Assembly (NCBI GenBank): GCA_029239355.1
Contig: JAQZAZ010000036.1
Coordinates: 1 to 38,042, forward strand
Reading direction: 5' to 3'
Length of the DNA stretch: 38,042 nucleotides
From: Sphingobacterium sp.
Lineage (GTDB): Bacteria > Bacteroidota > Bacteroidia > Sphingobacteriales > Sphingobacteriaceae
Part shown: piece after piece, positions 31,220 through 38,042 of the stretch
Layout: each line of letters opens with the position of its first letter
How positions within the stretch are numbered: the stretch's first letter is position 1
Translations under genes and position numbers: made by a program
The notes under the pieces: generated by a model
Databases searched by the model: none
The model's input: only the letters and a program-made list of their open reading frames with translations
Told to the model about the DNA's origin: nothing

Positions 31220-32704
31220 ATGCTATTTAAAAAATCGATTCCTAAACTGATTGCTGAGGCAAATGAAAATGGTGAGCATACACTGAAACGAACATTAACG
31301 AGTGGCGGATTAATTGCGCTAGGCGTTGGAGCTATCATTGGAGCAGGGCTATTTTCCCTAACCGGAATTGCCGCTGCAGAGAATGCTGGTCCCGCTGTTA
31401 TCCTTTCTTTCATAATCGCTGCCGTTGGTTGTGCTTTTGCGGGCCTCTGTTACGCCGAATTTGCATCCATGATTCCGGTTGCTGGAAGTGCCTACACCTA
31501 TTCTTACGCAACTATGGGTGAGTTCGTTGCCTGGATCATCGGATGGGACCTCGTATTGGAGTACGCACTAGCGGGTGCTACTGTAGCCGTCAGTTGGTCG
31601 CAATACTTTAATCAACTCCTGATGATTTTCCATATCCATTTACCGGACGCGCTGCTTAAAGGCCCGTGGGAGGGTGGCATGGTTAATTTACCAGCCATCA
31701 TTATTGTATGTTTGCTTTCTCTGCTATTAATGCGTGGAACACAGGAATCATCGCGCGTAAATAATATCCTAGTGATCTTAAAGGTAGGAGTCGTATTGAT
31801 TTTTATTGCGTTGGGATGGAGCTTTATCAATCCTGCAAATCACGATCCTTTTATCCCGGCAAATGCTGGCGAGGAAATGGTCAAAAGTGGACAGCAAAGC
31901 TTTTGGACGTTTCTAAAGAGCGATGACTTCGGTCATTTTGGAATCAGCGGTGTATTGCGTGCAGCAGGTGTTGTGTTCTTTGCTTTCATTGGTTTCGATG
32001 CTGTGAGTACGGCTGCACAAGAGGCGAAAAATCCAAAAAAAGGAATGCCAATTGGTATCATCGGATCATTAATTATCTGTACCCTTCTTTATGTATTGTT
32101 CTCTTATGTAATGACAGGTATTGAAAATTACACCATGTTTAAAGGCGACGCCAAACCAGTAGCGACGGCGTTTGCGAAAACAGGATATCATTTTCTGAAT
32201 ACAGCATTAATTATTACAATTATTGCAGGTTATACATCTGTTATTCTTGTTATGTTACTCGGACAAAGCCGGGTATTCTACTCGATGAGTAAAGATGGCT
32301 TGCTTCCAAAAATATTTTCTGATCTTTCCAAAAGACAGACCCCTTGGAAAACAAATGCAATCTTTATGGTATTCGTAAGTATCTTCGCTGGATTTGTTCC
32401 TGTATCCGATCTTGGTCATATGGTGAGTATAGGTACCTTATTTGCCTTTACATTGGTTTGTGTGGGTATATTGGTACTCCGCAAAACCGATCCCAATCTA
32501 GAACGTCCATTCAAAACACCTTTAGTTCCTTTTGTTCCAGTGATGGGTATTATTGTCTGTGTACTAATGATGGCCTCACTACCTATCGAAAGCTGGGAAC
32601 GTCTGGCAATCTGGTTAGCCCTAGGTCTATTGATTTACTTCGTTTATGGTAAGAAGCACAGCGTCATCCGTAAACAACACCGGGATCAACAAGGTATAGA
32701 ATAA
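31220..32704 (+). CDS. APC-superfamily amino acid permease (cationic amino acid transporter type)
   Basis: This 494-residue inner-membrane protein has about 12 hydrophobic segments and the APC signature in the first: 'GVGAIIGAGLFSLTGIAA' (residues 35-52). 'YAEFASMIPVAGSAYTYSYA' and 'RAAGVVFFAFIGFDAVSTAA' with 'AQEAKNPKKGMPIGI' are typical of the CAT/YfnA branch that carries basic or other amino acids by proton symport. The last segments are followed by a basic tail. Substrate cannot be fixed. It stands alone, ending in a strong terminator. Being 145 bp from the Rrf2 operon, it need not share its control. Confidence 0.92.
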   Translation: MLFKKSIPKLIAEANENGEHTLKRTLTSGGLIALGVGAIIGAGLFSLTGIAAAENAGPAVILSFIIAAVGCAFAGLCYAEFASMIPVAGSAYTYSYATMGEFVAWIIGWDLVLEYALAGATVAVSWSQYFNQLLMIFHIHLPDALLKGPWEGGMVNLPAIIIVCLLSLLLMRGTQESSRVNNILVILKVGVVLIFIALGWSFINPANHDPFIPANAGEEMVKSGQQSFWTFLKSDDFGHFGISGVLRAAGVVFFAFIGFDAVSTAAQEAKNPKKGMPIGIIGSLIICTLLYVLFSYVMTGIENYTMFKGDAKPVATAFAKTGYHFLNTALIITIIAGYTSVILVMLLGQSRVFYSMSKDGLLPKIFSDLSKRQTPWKTNAIFMVFVSIFAGFVPVSDLGHMVSIGTLFAFTLVCVGILVLRKTDPNLERPFKTPLVPFVPVMGIIVCVLMMASLPIESWERLAIWLALGLLIYFVYGKKHSVIRKQHRDQQGIE

Positions 32705-32742
32705 TAGAGACAAACACAATCTATTGATACCTATCTTGGTAT

Positions 32743-32781
32743 AAAAATAGCGGGCTTCCTACAAAGAAGCCCGCTATTTTT
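32743..32781. terminator. Strong terminator between the permease and DUF1543 genes
   Basis: A 16-bp stem (32743-32758 and 32766-32781), loop CTACAAA, with A and T runs at both ends; works on both strands for the two convergent genes. Confidence 0.93.
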
Positions 32782-32824
32782 TTATCGAAAGTATGTCTTT
32801 TAAAATTATGTCCTTCCAAATTGT

Positions 32825-33367
32825 TTATAATGCGCTCAGCTTAAAATAGCCATTTGCGACGACATCCTCTTTCAACCCGATTTTGGGCACAATCTGAATA
32901 TGGTATTTTTCTTTATCTACATCAAGCAAGAGATCTTCTATCTCATAAATATCATCTACATCCAAGCCATACTTATCATCAATATGGGCTGTGGTATGGT
33001 GCTTCCAAAAAACAGTACGCTTGGCCTTTTCTGTTGCCTTGGCCAAATTGGGTGCAACAATCAGTTCCTTATAATGAAATTCATCAAACTCATTCGGCTT
33101 ATAGCCCCCCAGGTTGACAAAAAACAACTTCAATTCTGTATCTGAAGTTGTCGAATCATTTTTTTCAATGACCGTAATTTCATACTCACCGATCTTATTA
33201 ACGATCCGATAAGCATCAATATGAATTTTACCATCGGCATCAGGCCAGAAATCTTTAATTGGCTCTATAAAATCCCTCAGTTCATTTCCGATTCCGAAAA
33301 AAATATCATGCTGTTCCGTACGTCTATTTTTCGGTTTACAACCGATCAAAATCATAAATAATTTCAT
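32825..33367 (-). CDS. DUF1543 protein with two repeat units
   Basis: From ATG 33367 the product is 180 residues. The reading frame continues upstream to 33592, but that part would overlap the divergent beta-lactamase-like gene and looks noncoding, so the shorter start is used. DUF1543 is visible twice: 'LFMILIGCKPKNRRTEQHD' with 'KIHIDAYRIV', and 'LFFVNLGGYKPNEFDEFHY' with 'TAHIDDKYGLDVDDIYEIED'. Each unit pairs a hydrophobic strand, a Lys-Pro turn and a 'His-Ile-Asp' block. No function is established for the domain. Alone on its strand, it converges with the permease gene. Confidence 0.82.
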   Translation of the reverse strand: MKLFMILIGCKPKNRRTEQHDIFFGIGNELRDFIEPIKDFWPDADGKIHIDAYRIVNKIGEYEITVIEKNDSTTSDTELKLFFVNLGGYKPNEFDEFHYKELIVAPNLAKATEKAKRTVFWKHHTTAHIDDKYGLDVDDIYEIEDLLLDVDKEKYHIQIVPKIGLKEDVVANGYFKLSAL

Positions 33368-33521
33368 ACGCAAAATCTGTTTTGAAATCGCAATATGGAA
33401 TATCCAGGCTATTTTCATTTGATATTTGTGCACTCCAATCACGGATATTTCATAACTTAAACCCATTGAAAAATAAAAATAACGAATATTCACCACATTT
33501 AATGCAGATAAAGTCCCGACT

Positions 33522-34394
33522 ATGAGTAAAATTTTCCTATCATTTACGTTACTGATACTTTCGCTATGTTCTTTTGGACAAAAACGAAGCACCGATAAAA
33601 AACTCGAAAAGCAAATTAAACAGCTTATTCAAGGTTTTCAGGGAGAAGTAGGCATCTATGTGCATGATCTTGAGAAACATAAAGAAGTTAACATCGGAGC
33701 CGATAGTATCTTTCCTACAGCAAGCGTTGTCAAGATTCCAATTTTAGTGGGCGTCTTTGATAAAATTGAAAAAGGACAGCTGCAATTGGACCAAGAATAT
33801 GTCTATCGTGAAAGTCAAAAGTATGGTGGCTCGGGTCTGATGCAATTTTTTAAGGACAGCAGCAAGGTTGATCTCAAAACCCTGATCGCTCTTATGCTCT
33901 CCTATAGTGACAATGTCACGAGCATCTGGAACCAAAAACTTGCCGGCGGAGGAATAGCTATCAATACATTGATGGCTGATCTTCAATTGCAACATACGCG
34001 TGTCAATTCCCAAACAGAAGGAAGAAAAGCAGACTGGGAAAAATATGGCTGGGGACAGACTACGCCAAAAGAGATGGCTGATCTCCTCACTTTGATCCGT
34101 CAGGGAAAAGTAATCTCAGAAAAATCCTCGGCTCGCATGTATCGCTTTCTAGGTAATATGTTCTATGATGAACGCGGACTTTCTCAAATTCCAGCAACCG
34201 TAAAGGCTGCCTCCAAAACAGGATCATTGGATGATGTACGTAATGAAGTTATGTTGGTTAATGCGCCCAACGGCGATTATGTCTTTAGTATATTCACCAA
34301 AAACAACCAGGATCAGAGCTGGGGCAAAACCAATGCAGCAGAAGTACTGACACGCAATCTCTCCAAATTACTGTGGGATTACTACAACAAATAA
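33522..34394 (+). CDS. Class A beta-lactamase-like serine hydrolase, exported
   Basis: The 290-residue protein has a signal peptide (about 1-19, 'SLCSFG|Q') and the penicillin-binding fold motifs: Ser68-x-x-Lys71 in 'TASVVK', Ser129-Asp130-Asn131, and Lys232-Thr-Gly234. In class A enzymes the omega loop carries Glu-x-x-Leu-Asn for deacylation. Here the equivalent segment 'VNSQTEGRKADWEKYGWGQT' has a possible Glu166 but no Leu-Asn, so strong beta-lactamase activity is doubtful. It may be a peptidoglycan- or peptide-ester hydrolase. The family is named 'class A beta-lactamase-related serine hydrolase'. There is no regulator next to it. A terminator stands 113 bp downstream. Confidence 0.85.
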   Translation: MSKIFLSFTLLILSLCSFGQKRSTDKKLEKQIKQLIQGFQGEVGIYVHDLEKHKEVNIGADSIFPTASVVKIPILVGVFDKIEKGQLQLDQEYVYRESQKYGGSGLMQFFKDSSKVDLKTLIALMLSYSDNVTSIWNQKLAGGGIAINTLMADLQLQHTRVNSQTEGRKADWEKYGWGQTTPKEMADLLTLIRQGKVISEKSSARMYRFLGNMFYDERGLSQIPATVKAASKTGSLDDVRNEVMLVNAPNGDYVFSIFTKNNQDQSWGKTNAAEVLTRNLSKLLWDYYNK

Positions 34395-34503
34395 CTTATT
34401 AAGCCCGGTTGAGTTAATCTGTCTGTCACACAAAGACCTCCCATGTCGGTACATCATGGTGATATCCGTTCTAAAAGCTGATCACTAATGACTGTCAATG
34501 CAA

Positions 34504-34555
34504 AAAAACATAAAAAAACGGAGACTGAATCAGTCTCCGTTTTTTTATGTTTTTA
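34504..34555. terminator. Long bidirectional terminator
   Basis: A stem of about 20 bp or more (34504-34527 and 34531-34555), loop AAT, G+C-rich near the loop with A and T runs outside. It lies 113 bp after the hydrolase gene and 60 bp before the end of the minus-strand lipoprotein gene, and can serve both. Confidence 0.9.
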
Positions 34556-34615
34556 AATAAGCGATTAATTTTCACTACTTCACCAACATCTTGGCGTTGC
34601 AGCGCATATTGTCAT

Positions 34616-35137
34616 CTACTTTTTAAAAGCGTCTTTCACATCTTTAGCAGCTTCTTTTGTGCCAGAGGCAACATCTTTAGCCACCTTTTTAGTACCATCA
34701 GCAACATCACCGGCTACTTTTTTGGTGCCATCCGCTACATCTTTCGCCACATCTTTGGTTTTATCAGCTGCTGTATTCGCAGCATCTACCGTAGCATCTT
34801 TTGCGTCTATCAACCCTTCCTTAACATCCTGACCCGCGTCACGCAAAGCAGTTTTAGTTTTTTCCCAAGCGGTATTAGCCTCCTCAGAAGCAGCACGCGC
34901 TTTCTCTTCAGCAGCTTTATCACCTTTGGCAATTGCCTCATCTAAAGCCTTTTTTGCTTCTTCAGCTTTCAAACGCGCGCTTTCTTCGGCGTTCCTTAAG
35001 TCAGCAATTGCAGCATCCACATGCTCACCTACTGTTTGTGCAGTATCAGTTGAATCTGACGCTTTTTTCTCTGAATTGTTGCAAGAAGACACTACCAATG
35101 CTCCTGCGACTACCGCTAAAAGTGCAATTTTTTTCAT
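34616..35137 (-). CDS. Lipoprotein with LEA-like 11-residue repeats
   Basis: The 173-residue protein has a lipoprotein signal ending 'VVSSC' (Cys19). The mature part is almost wholly helical, rich in Ala, Lys, Asp and Glu, and ends with four tandem 11-residue repeats at 127-170: 'TKDVAKDVADG', 'TKKVAGDVADG', 'TKKVAKDVASG', 'TKEAAKDVKDA'. This period and composition match group 3 late-embryogenesis-abundant (LEA) proteins, which fold under drying or stress. An outer-membrane-anchored, elongated helix in the periplasm or on the surface is inferred; a spacer or stress role is possible. In Bacteroidota such Lys/Ala-rich lipoproteins exist but are little studied. No partner gene is clear. Confidence 0.85.
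   Translation of the reverse strand: MKKIALLAVVAGALVVSSCNNSEKKASDSTDTAQTVGEHVDAAIADLRNAEESARLKAEEAKKALDEAIAKGDKAAEEKARAASEEANTAWEKTKTALRDAGQDVKEGLIDAKDATVDAANTAADKTKDVAKDVADGTKKVAGDVADGTKKVAKDVASGTKEAAKDVKDAFKK
34628..34759 (-). repeat. Tandem 33-bp coding repeats (four copies)
   Basis: The region encodes the four 11-residue repeats of the lipoprotein; at the DNA level the copies are diverged but recognisable, with a 33-bp period over 132 bp. Confidence 0.8.
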
Positions 35138-35288
35138 TAGAATATTTGTTTTTTAATGGCAAGAAGTCATCAGGAGGTTATATTCATCTATTTATGAGTC
35201 ATAACAACCACATGATATCTCCATGTAAGTTTGTAATTATATGATTAATTAGTCTTTAATTTACAACTTCTATGCCAAATAGACAAAC

Positions 35289-36176
35289 TTACTGTTTCGG
35301 ATAAATTGTTCCCTTGGCAGCTTCCAATGTATTTTTCAATAATCCAACAATTGTCATCAGCCCTACACCACCCGGAACCGGAGTGATCCAAGAAGCTTTA
35401 GGGGCAACATGCTCAAAGTCCACGTCACCATATAATTTAAATCCAGACTTTGTTTCAGTGGATGTTTCTCTATTTATACCCACGTCAATCACTACAGCTC
35501 CCTCTTTAACCATATCCGCAGTAACGAAATTCTTTCTACCGATCGCTGCCACGACGATATCCCCGCGCAATACTTCGGTCTTAAGATCTTTAGTACGGCT
35601 ATGCGTTAAGGTCACAGTACAGTTTCCGGGGTTGGCATTACGTGCCAGTAAAATACTCATGGGAGAACCAACGATATTACTTCTACCAACGACTACGGCA
35701 TGTTTACCTGCAGTCTCGATCTTGTAGTAATCCAACATCAACATAATACCATAGGGTGTCGCTGGGATAAAACACGGAAGATTGCGTTGCATACGACCCA
35801 AATTGATCGGGTGAAATCCATCCACATCCTTGCGATAATCAATGGCTTCGGTAATTTTGTCCGGGTCAATATGTTTTGGTAAAGGCAATTGAACGATCAG
35901 ACCATCGATGGAATCATCTTTATTGATTTCTTTGACCTTAGCGATCAATTCCTCTTCAGAGATCGTCTCATCATAACGGATGTTTGTCGACTCAAAGCCT
36001 ACCAATTGACAATTACGCATTTTGCTGGCCACATAAGTTTCGCTACCACCGTCGTTACCAACAAGGATAGCTACTAAATGCGGTTTCCGACCTGTTTGAG
36101 TTGTAAATTCGGCTGCGTCCAAAGCAATCTGCTCTTTAATTTTTTCGGAAACTAATTTACCATCTAATAGATTCAT
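35289..36176 (-). CDS. folD: Bifunctional methylenetetrahydrofolate dehydrogenase/cyclohydrolase
   Basis: The 295-residue enzyme interconverts 5,10-methylene-, methenyl- and 10-formyl-tetrahydrofolate, using NADP+, in one-carbon metabolism. Tyr48 and the catalytic Lys52 are in '[11 protein letters not shown]'; '[14 protein letters not shown]' is the active-site signature; '[11 protein letters not shown]' is the NADP loop; and '[11 protein letters not shown]' is the C-terminal signature. Length is standard. It follows lepA on the same strand after 68 bp with a small hairpin in between. No purine or folate gene is adjacent. Confidence 0.95.
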   Translation of the reverse strand: MNLLDGKLVSEKIKEQIALDAAEFTTQTGRKPHLVAILVGNDGGSETYVASKMRNCQLVGFESTNIRYDETISEEELIAKVKEINKDDSIDGLIVQLPLPKHIDPDKITEAIDYRKDVDGFHPINLGRMQRNLPCFIPATPYGIMLMLDYYKIETAGKHAVVVGRSNIVGSPMSILLARNANPGNCTVTLTHSRTKDLKTEVLRGDIVVAAIGRKNFVTADMVKEGAVVIDVGINRETSTETKSGFKLYGDVDFEHVAPKASWITPVPGGVGLMTIVGLLKNTLEAAKGTIYPKQ

Positions 36177-36200
36177 GTTTAGGAGATTTGATTGTATTTA

Positions 36201-36222
36201 AAAGGAGCCCAAGAGCTCCTTT
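36201..36222 (-). terminator. Weak terminator between lepA and folD
   Basis: AAAGGAGC (36201-36208) pairs with GCTCCTTT (36215-36222), loop CCAAGA. On the minus strand only a short T-run follows, so read-through into folD is likely. Confidence 0.45.
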
Positions 36223-36244
36223 ATTTTGTATAATTAAAATGTTA

Positions 36245-38035
36245 TTAATCCAATTTTAATACCGCCATAAATGCAGATTGCGGAATTTCTACGTTCCCAA
36301 CCTGACGCATGCGTTTTTTACCTTTTTTCTGTTTTTCCAACAATTTACGTTTACGGGAGATATCACCACCATAACATTTTGCTGTTACATCTTTACGCAA
36401 TGCGGAGATCGTTTCACGGGCGATGATCTTTGCGCCAATAGACGCCTGGATCCGGATCTCAAATTGTTGACGTGGCAGTAGTTCCTTCAATTTCTCACAG
36501 ATTTTCTTACCGAAATCGTAAGCATTGCTTCGGTGGATCAAAGAAGACAAGGCATCGACAGGTTCATCGTTCAATCGGATATCCAATTTAACCAGATCCG
36601 AAGTACGGTAACCGATCTGGTGATAGTCAAATGAAGCATAACCTTTGGAAATGGTTTTCAACTTATCATAGAAGTCAAATACGATCTCCCCCATTGGCAT
36701 TTCAAAAACCAATTCTACACGATCCGAAGTCAGGTAATGCTGATTCATGATTGTACCACGTTTTTGAATACACAGCGACATAATCGGCCCTACAAAGTCC
36801 GATTTGGTAATGATATTCGCCTTGATATAAGGTTCTTCAATCGAATCCAATTTACTTGGATCAGGCAAGTCCGAAGGGTTGTGTACGATCACTTCTTCCT
36901 TATCCTTTGTCATATAGGCTTTATAAGATACGTTGGGAACGGTAGTGATTACCGTCATATCAAACTCTCTTTCCAAGCGCTCCTGAATAATCTCCATGTG
37001 GAGCATACCCAAGAAACCACAACGGAAACCAAAACCTAAAGCTGCTGAAGACTCCGGTTCGAATACCAAAGAAGCGTCGTTCAACTGCAGACGGTGCATC
37101 GATTCACGCAATTCCTCGTAATCCTCCGTATCTACAGGATAGATACCCGCAAAAACCATTGGTTTTACTTCCTCAAATCCCTGGATCGCTTGACCGCAAG
37201 GGCGGTCTTTATGGGTAATGGTATCCCCTACTTTCACTTCACGAGCTTCCTTGATACCAGAAATAATATACCCTACATCCCCGGTTTTAATGACTTCTTT
37301 TGGAACCTGATTAAGCTTCAACGTACCGATCTCATCCGCAAAATATTCTTTGCCTGTCGCCACGAACTTTACTCTATCCCCTTTACGGATCTCGCCATTT
37401 TCAACTTTGAAATAAGCCATGATCCCACGGAATGAATTAAATACCGAGTCAAAAATCAAGGCCTGTAACGGTGCATCAGCATCCCCCACAGGATGTGGTA
37501 TACGTTCAACAATGGCTTCCAGGATATCTGGTACCCCAAGGCCTGTCTTTCCGGAAGCAGGAATAATTGCCTCACGTTCACCTCCGATCAGATCAACAAT
37601 TTGATCTTTCACCTCTTCGGGCATCGCCCCTGGAAGATCCATCTTGTTTAAGATCGGGATGATTTCCAAGTCATGCTCCAAAGCCAAATATAAGTTTGAA
37701 ATTGTCTGTGCCTGAATACCTTGTGAGGCATCCACAATCAACAATGCCCCTTCACAGGCGGCAATAGAACGGGATACTTCATAAGAAAAGTCAACGTGTC
37801 CAGGAGTATCAATCAGGTTCAAAATATATTCCTGACCATCTTTTTTATAATTCATTTGGATGGCGTGACTCTTGATCGTAATACCACGTTCACGTTCCAA
37901 ATCCATATTATCAAGTAATTGTGCCTGTGCCTCGCGCTGACTAATGGTATTGGTATACTCTAAAAGGCGATCTGCCAAAGTACTTTTGCCATGGTCAATA
38001 TGCGCAATAATACAGAAATTACGAATGTGCTTCAT
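36245..38035 (-). CDS. lepA: Elongation factor 4 (LepA)
   Basis: This 596-residue translational GTPase, close to the 599 of E. coli, is complete; its ATG is 7 bp inside the window end. The P-loop 'AHIDHGKST' is at 11-19, '[12 protein letters not shown]' is the G2/switch I region, 'DTPGH' is G3, 'NKMDLPGA' is G4 and '[10 protein letters not shown]' is G5. The C-terminal LepA-specific domain ends with '...[19 protein letters not shown]'. EF4 binds ribosomes and back-translocates or aids initiation and assembly under stress. In Bacteroidota it is a core gene. The upstream promoter is outside the window. Confidence 0.97.
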   Translation of the reverse strand: MKHIRNFCIIAHIDHGKSTLADRLLEYTNTISQREAQAQLLDNMDLERERGITIKSHAIQMNYKKDGQEYILNLIDTPGHVDFSYEVSRSIAACEGALLIVDASQGIQAQTISNLYLALEHDLEIIPILNKMDLPGAMPEEVKDQIVDLIGGEREAIIPASGKTGLGVPDILEAIVERIPHPVGDADAPLQALIFDSVFNSFRGIMAYFKVENGEIRKGDRVKFVATGKEYFADEIGTLKLNQVPKEVIKTGDVGYIISGIKEAREVKVGDTITHKDRPCGQAIQGFEEVKPMVFAGIYPVDTEDYEELRESMHRLQLNDASLVFEPESSAALGFGFRCGFLGMLHMEIIQERLEREFDMTVITTVPNVSYKAYMTKDKEEVIVHNPSDLPDPSKLDSIEEPYIKANIITKSDFVGPIMSLCIQKRGTIMNQHYLTSDRVELVFEMPMGEIVFDFYDKLKTISKGYASFDYHQIGYRTSDLVKLDIRLNDEPVDALSSLIHRSNAYDFGKKICEKLKELLPRQQFEIRIQASIGAKIIARETISALRKDVTAKCYGGDISRKRKLLEKQKKGKKRMRQVGNVEIPQSAFMAVLKLD

Positions 38036-38042
38036 ATAGGAT

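Noticed and set aside
34547..34945. 132-codon ORF opposite the LEA-like lipoprotein gene
   Set aside because: It is the antisense of the 33-bp repeats and gives Phe/Ile/Ser-rich low-complexity sequence.
1..38042. tRNA, rRNA, CRISPR array, insertion sequence or prophage
   Set aside because: No cloverleaf-like or rRNA-like segment, spaced direct repeats, transposase or phage protein was seen on reading both strands.

Overview
This window looks like the chromosome of a member of the Bacteroidota, most likely Sphingobacterium or a close relative in the Sphingobacteriaceae. The reasons are moderate G+C, several candidate promoters with the phylum's -7 motif TAnnTTTG, many Bacteroidota-type families (BT_3928-like DoxX protein, DUF1599, GIN-domain protein, DUF3347 protein, carboxypeptidase-regulatory-like surface protein), and A/T-rich leaders rather than strong Shine-Dalgarno sites. 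Placement at genus level is inference. I see no rRNA, tRNA, CRISPR array, transposase or phage gene.

Layout. (1) 1-2665: the 3' end of an AsmA-like gene, then a lipoprotein and a small exported protein, neither with a known function. (2) 2686-6158: a Nudix hydrolase, then a class III aminotransferase divergent from a MocR/GabR-type regulator. (3) 6464-7462: fabH, closed by a strong two-way terminator. (4) 7535-11688 (minus strand): a copper-handling cluster made of a Cys-rich exported protein, a DUF3347 protein with a degenerate HMA domain, a 49-residue ORF overlapping the next gene, and a multicopper oxidase with a C-terminal CopB-like extension. (5) 11850-14940: an exported esterase and four small soluble proteins (AHSA1-type, MaoC hydratase, GNAT, VOC). 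(6) 15099-18229 (minus): cysE-cysM, the cysteine pathway in two adjacent genes, and an overlapping pair of a HipA-like kinase and a DUF3037 protein. (7) 18516-21728 (plus): DUF1599, BT_3928-like membrane protein, aroK and a glycerophosphodiesterase lipoprotein, tightly spaced. (8) 21850-26381: a small uncharacterised gene pair, an outer-membrane-type protein, a fatty acid hydroxylase, a GIN-domain protein and class II fructose-bisphosphate aldolase. (9) 26668-32704: an Spx/ArsC-like protein, an M1 metallopeptidase, a surface protein, an Rrf2 regulator with its NAD(P)-binding partner, and an APC permease. (10) 32825-38035: DUF1543, a class A beta-lactamase-like hydrolase, an LEA-like repeat lipoprotein, folD and lepA.

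Most of the window is ordinary core and accessory chromosome. The parts that deserve attention are the copper cluster (fused oxidase, lost CxxC, hidden small ORF, nested palindromes), the HipA-like/DUF3037 pair, the Rrf2 operator candidate lying on its own promoter, the LEA-like lipoprotein, and the small pair at 21850-22353. Several genes have upstream in-frame start codons that a simple caller would choose; promoter positions, signal peptides or overlaps support the shorter starts given here.
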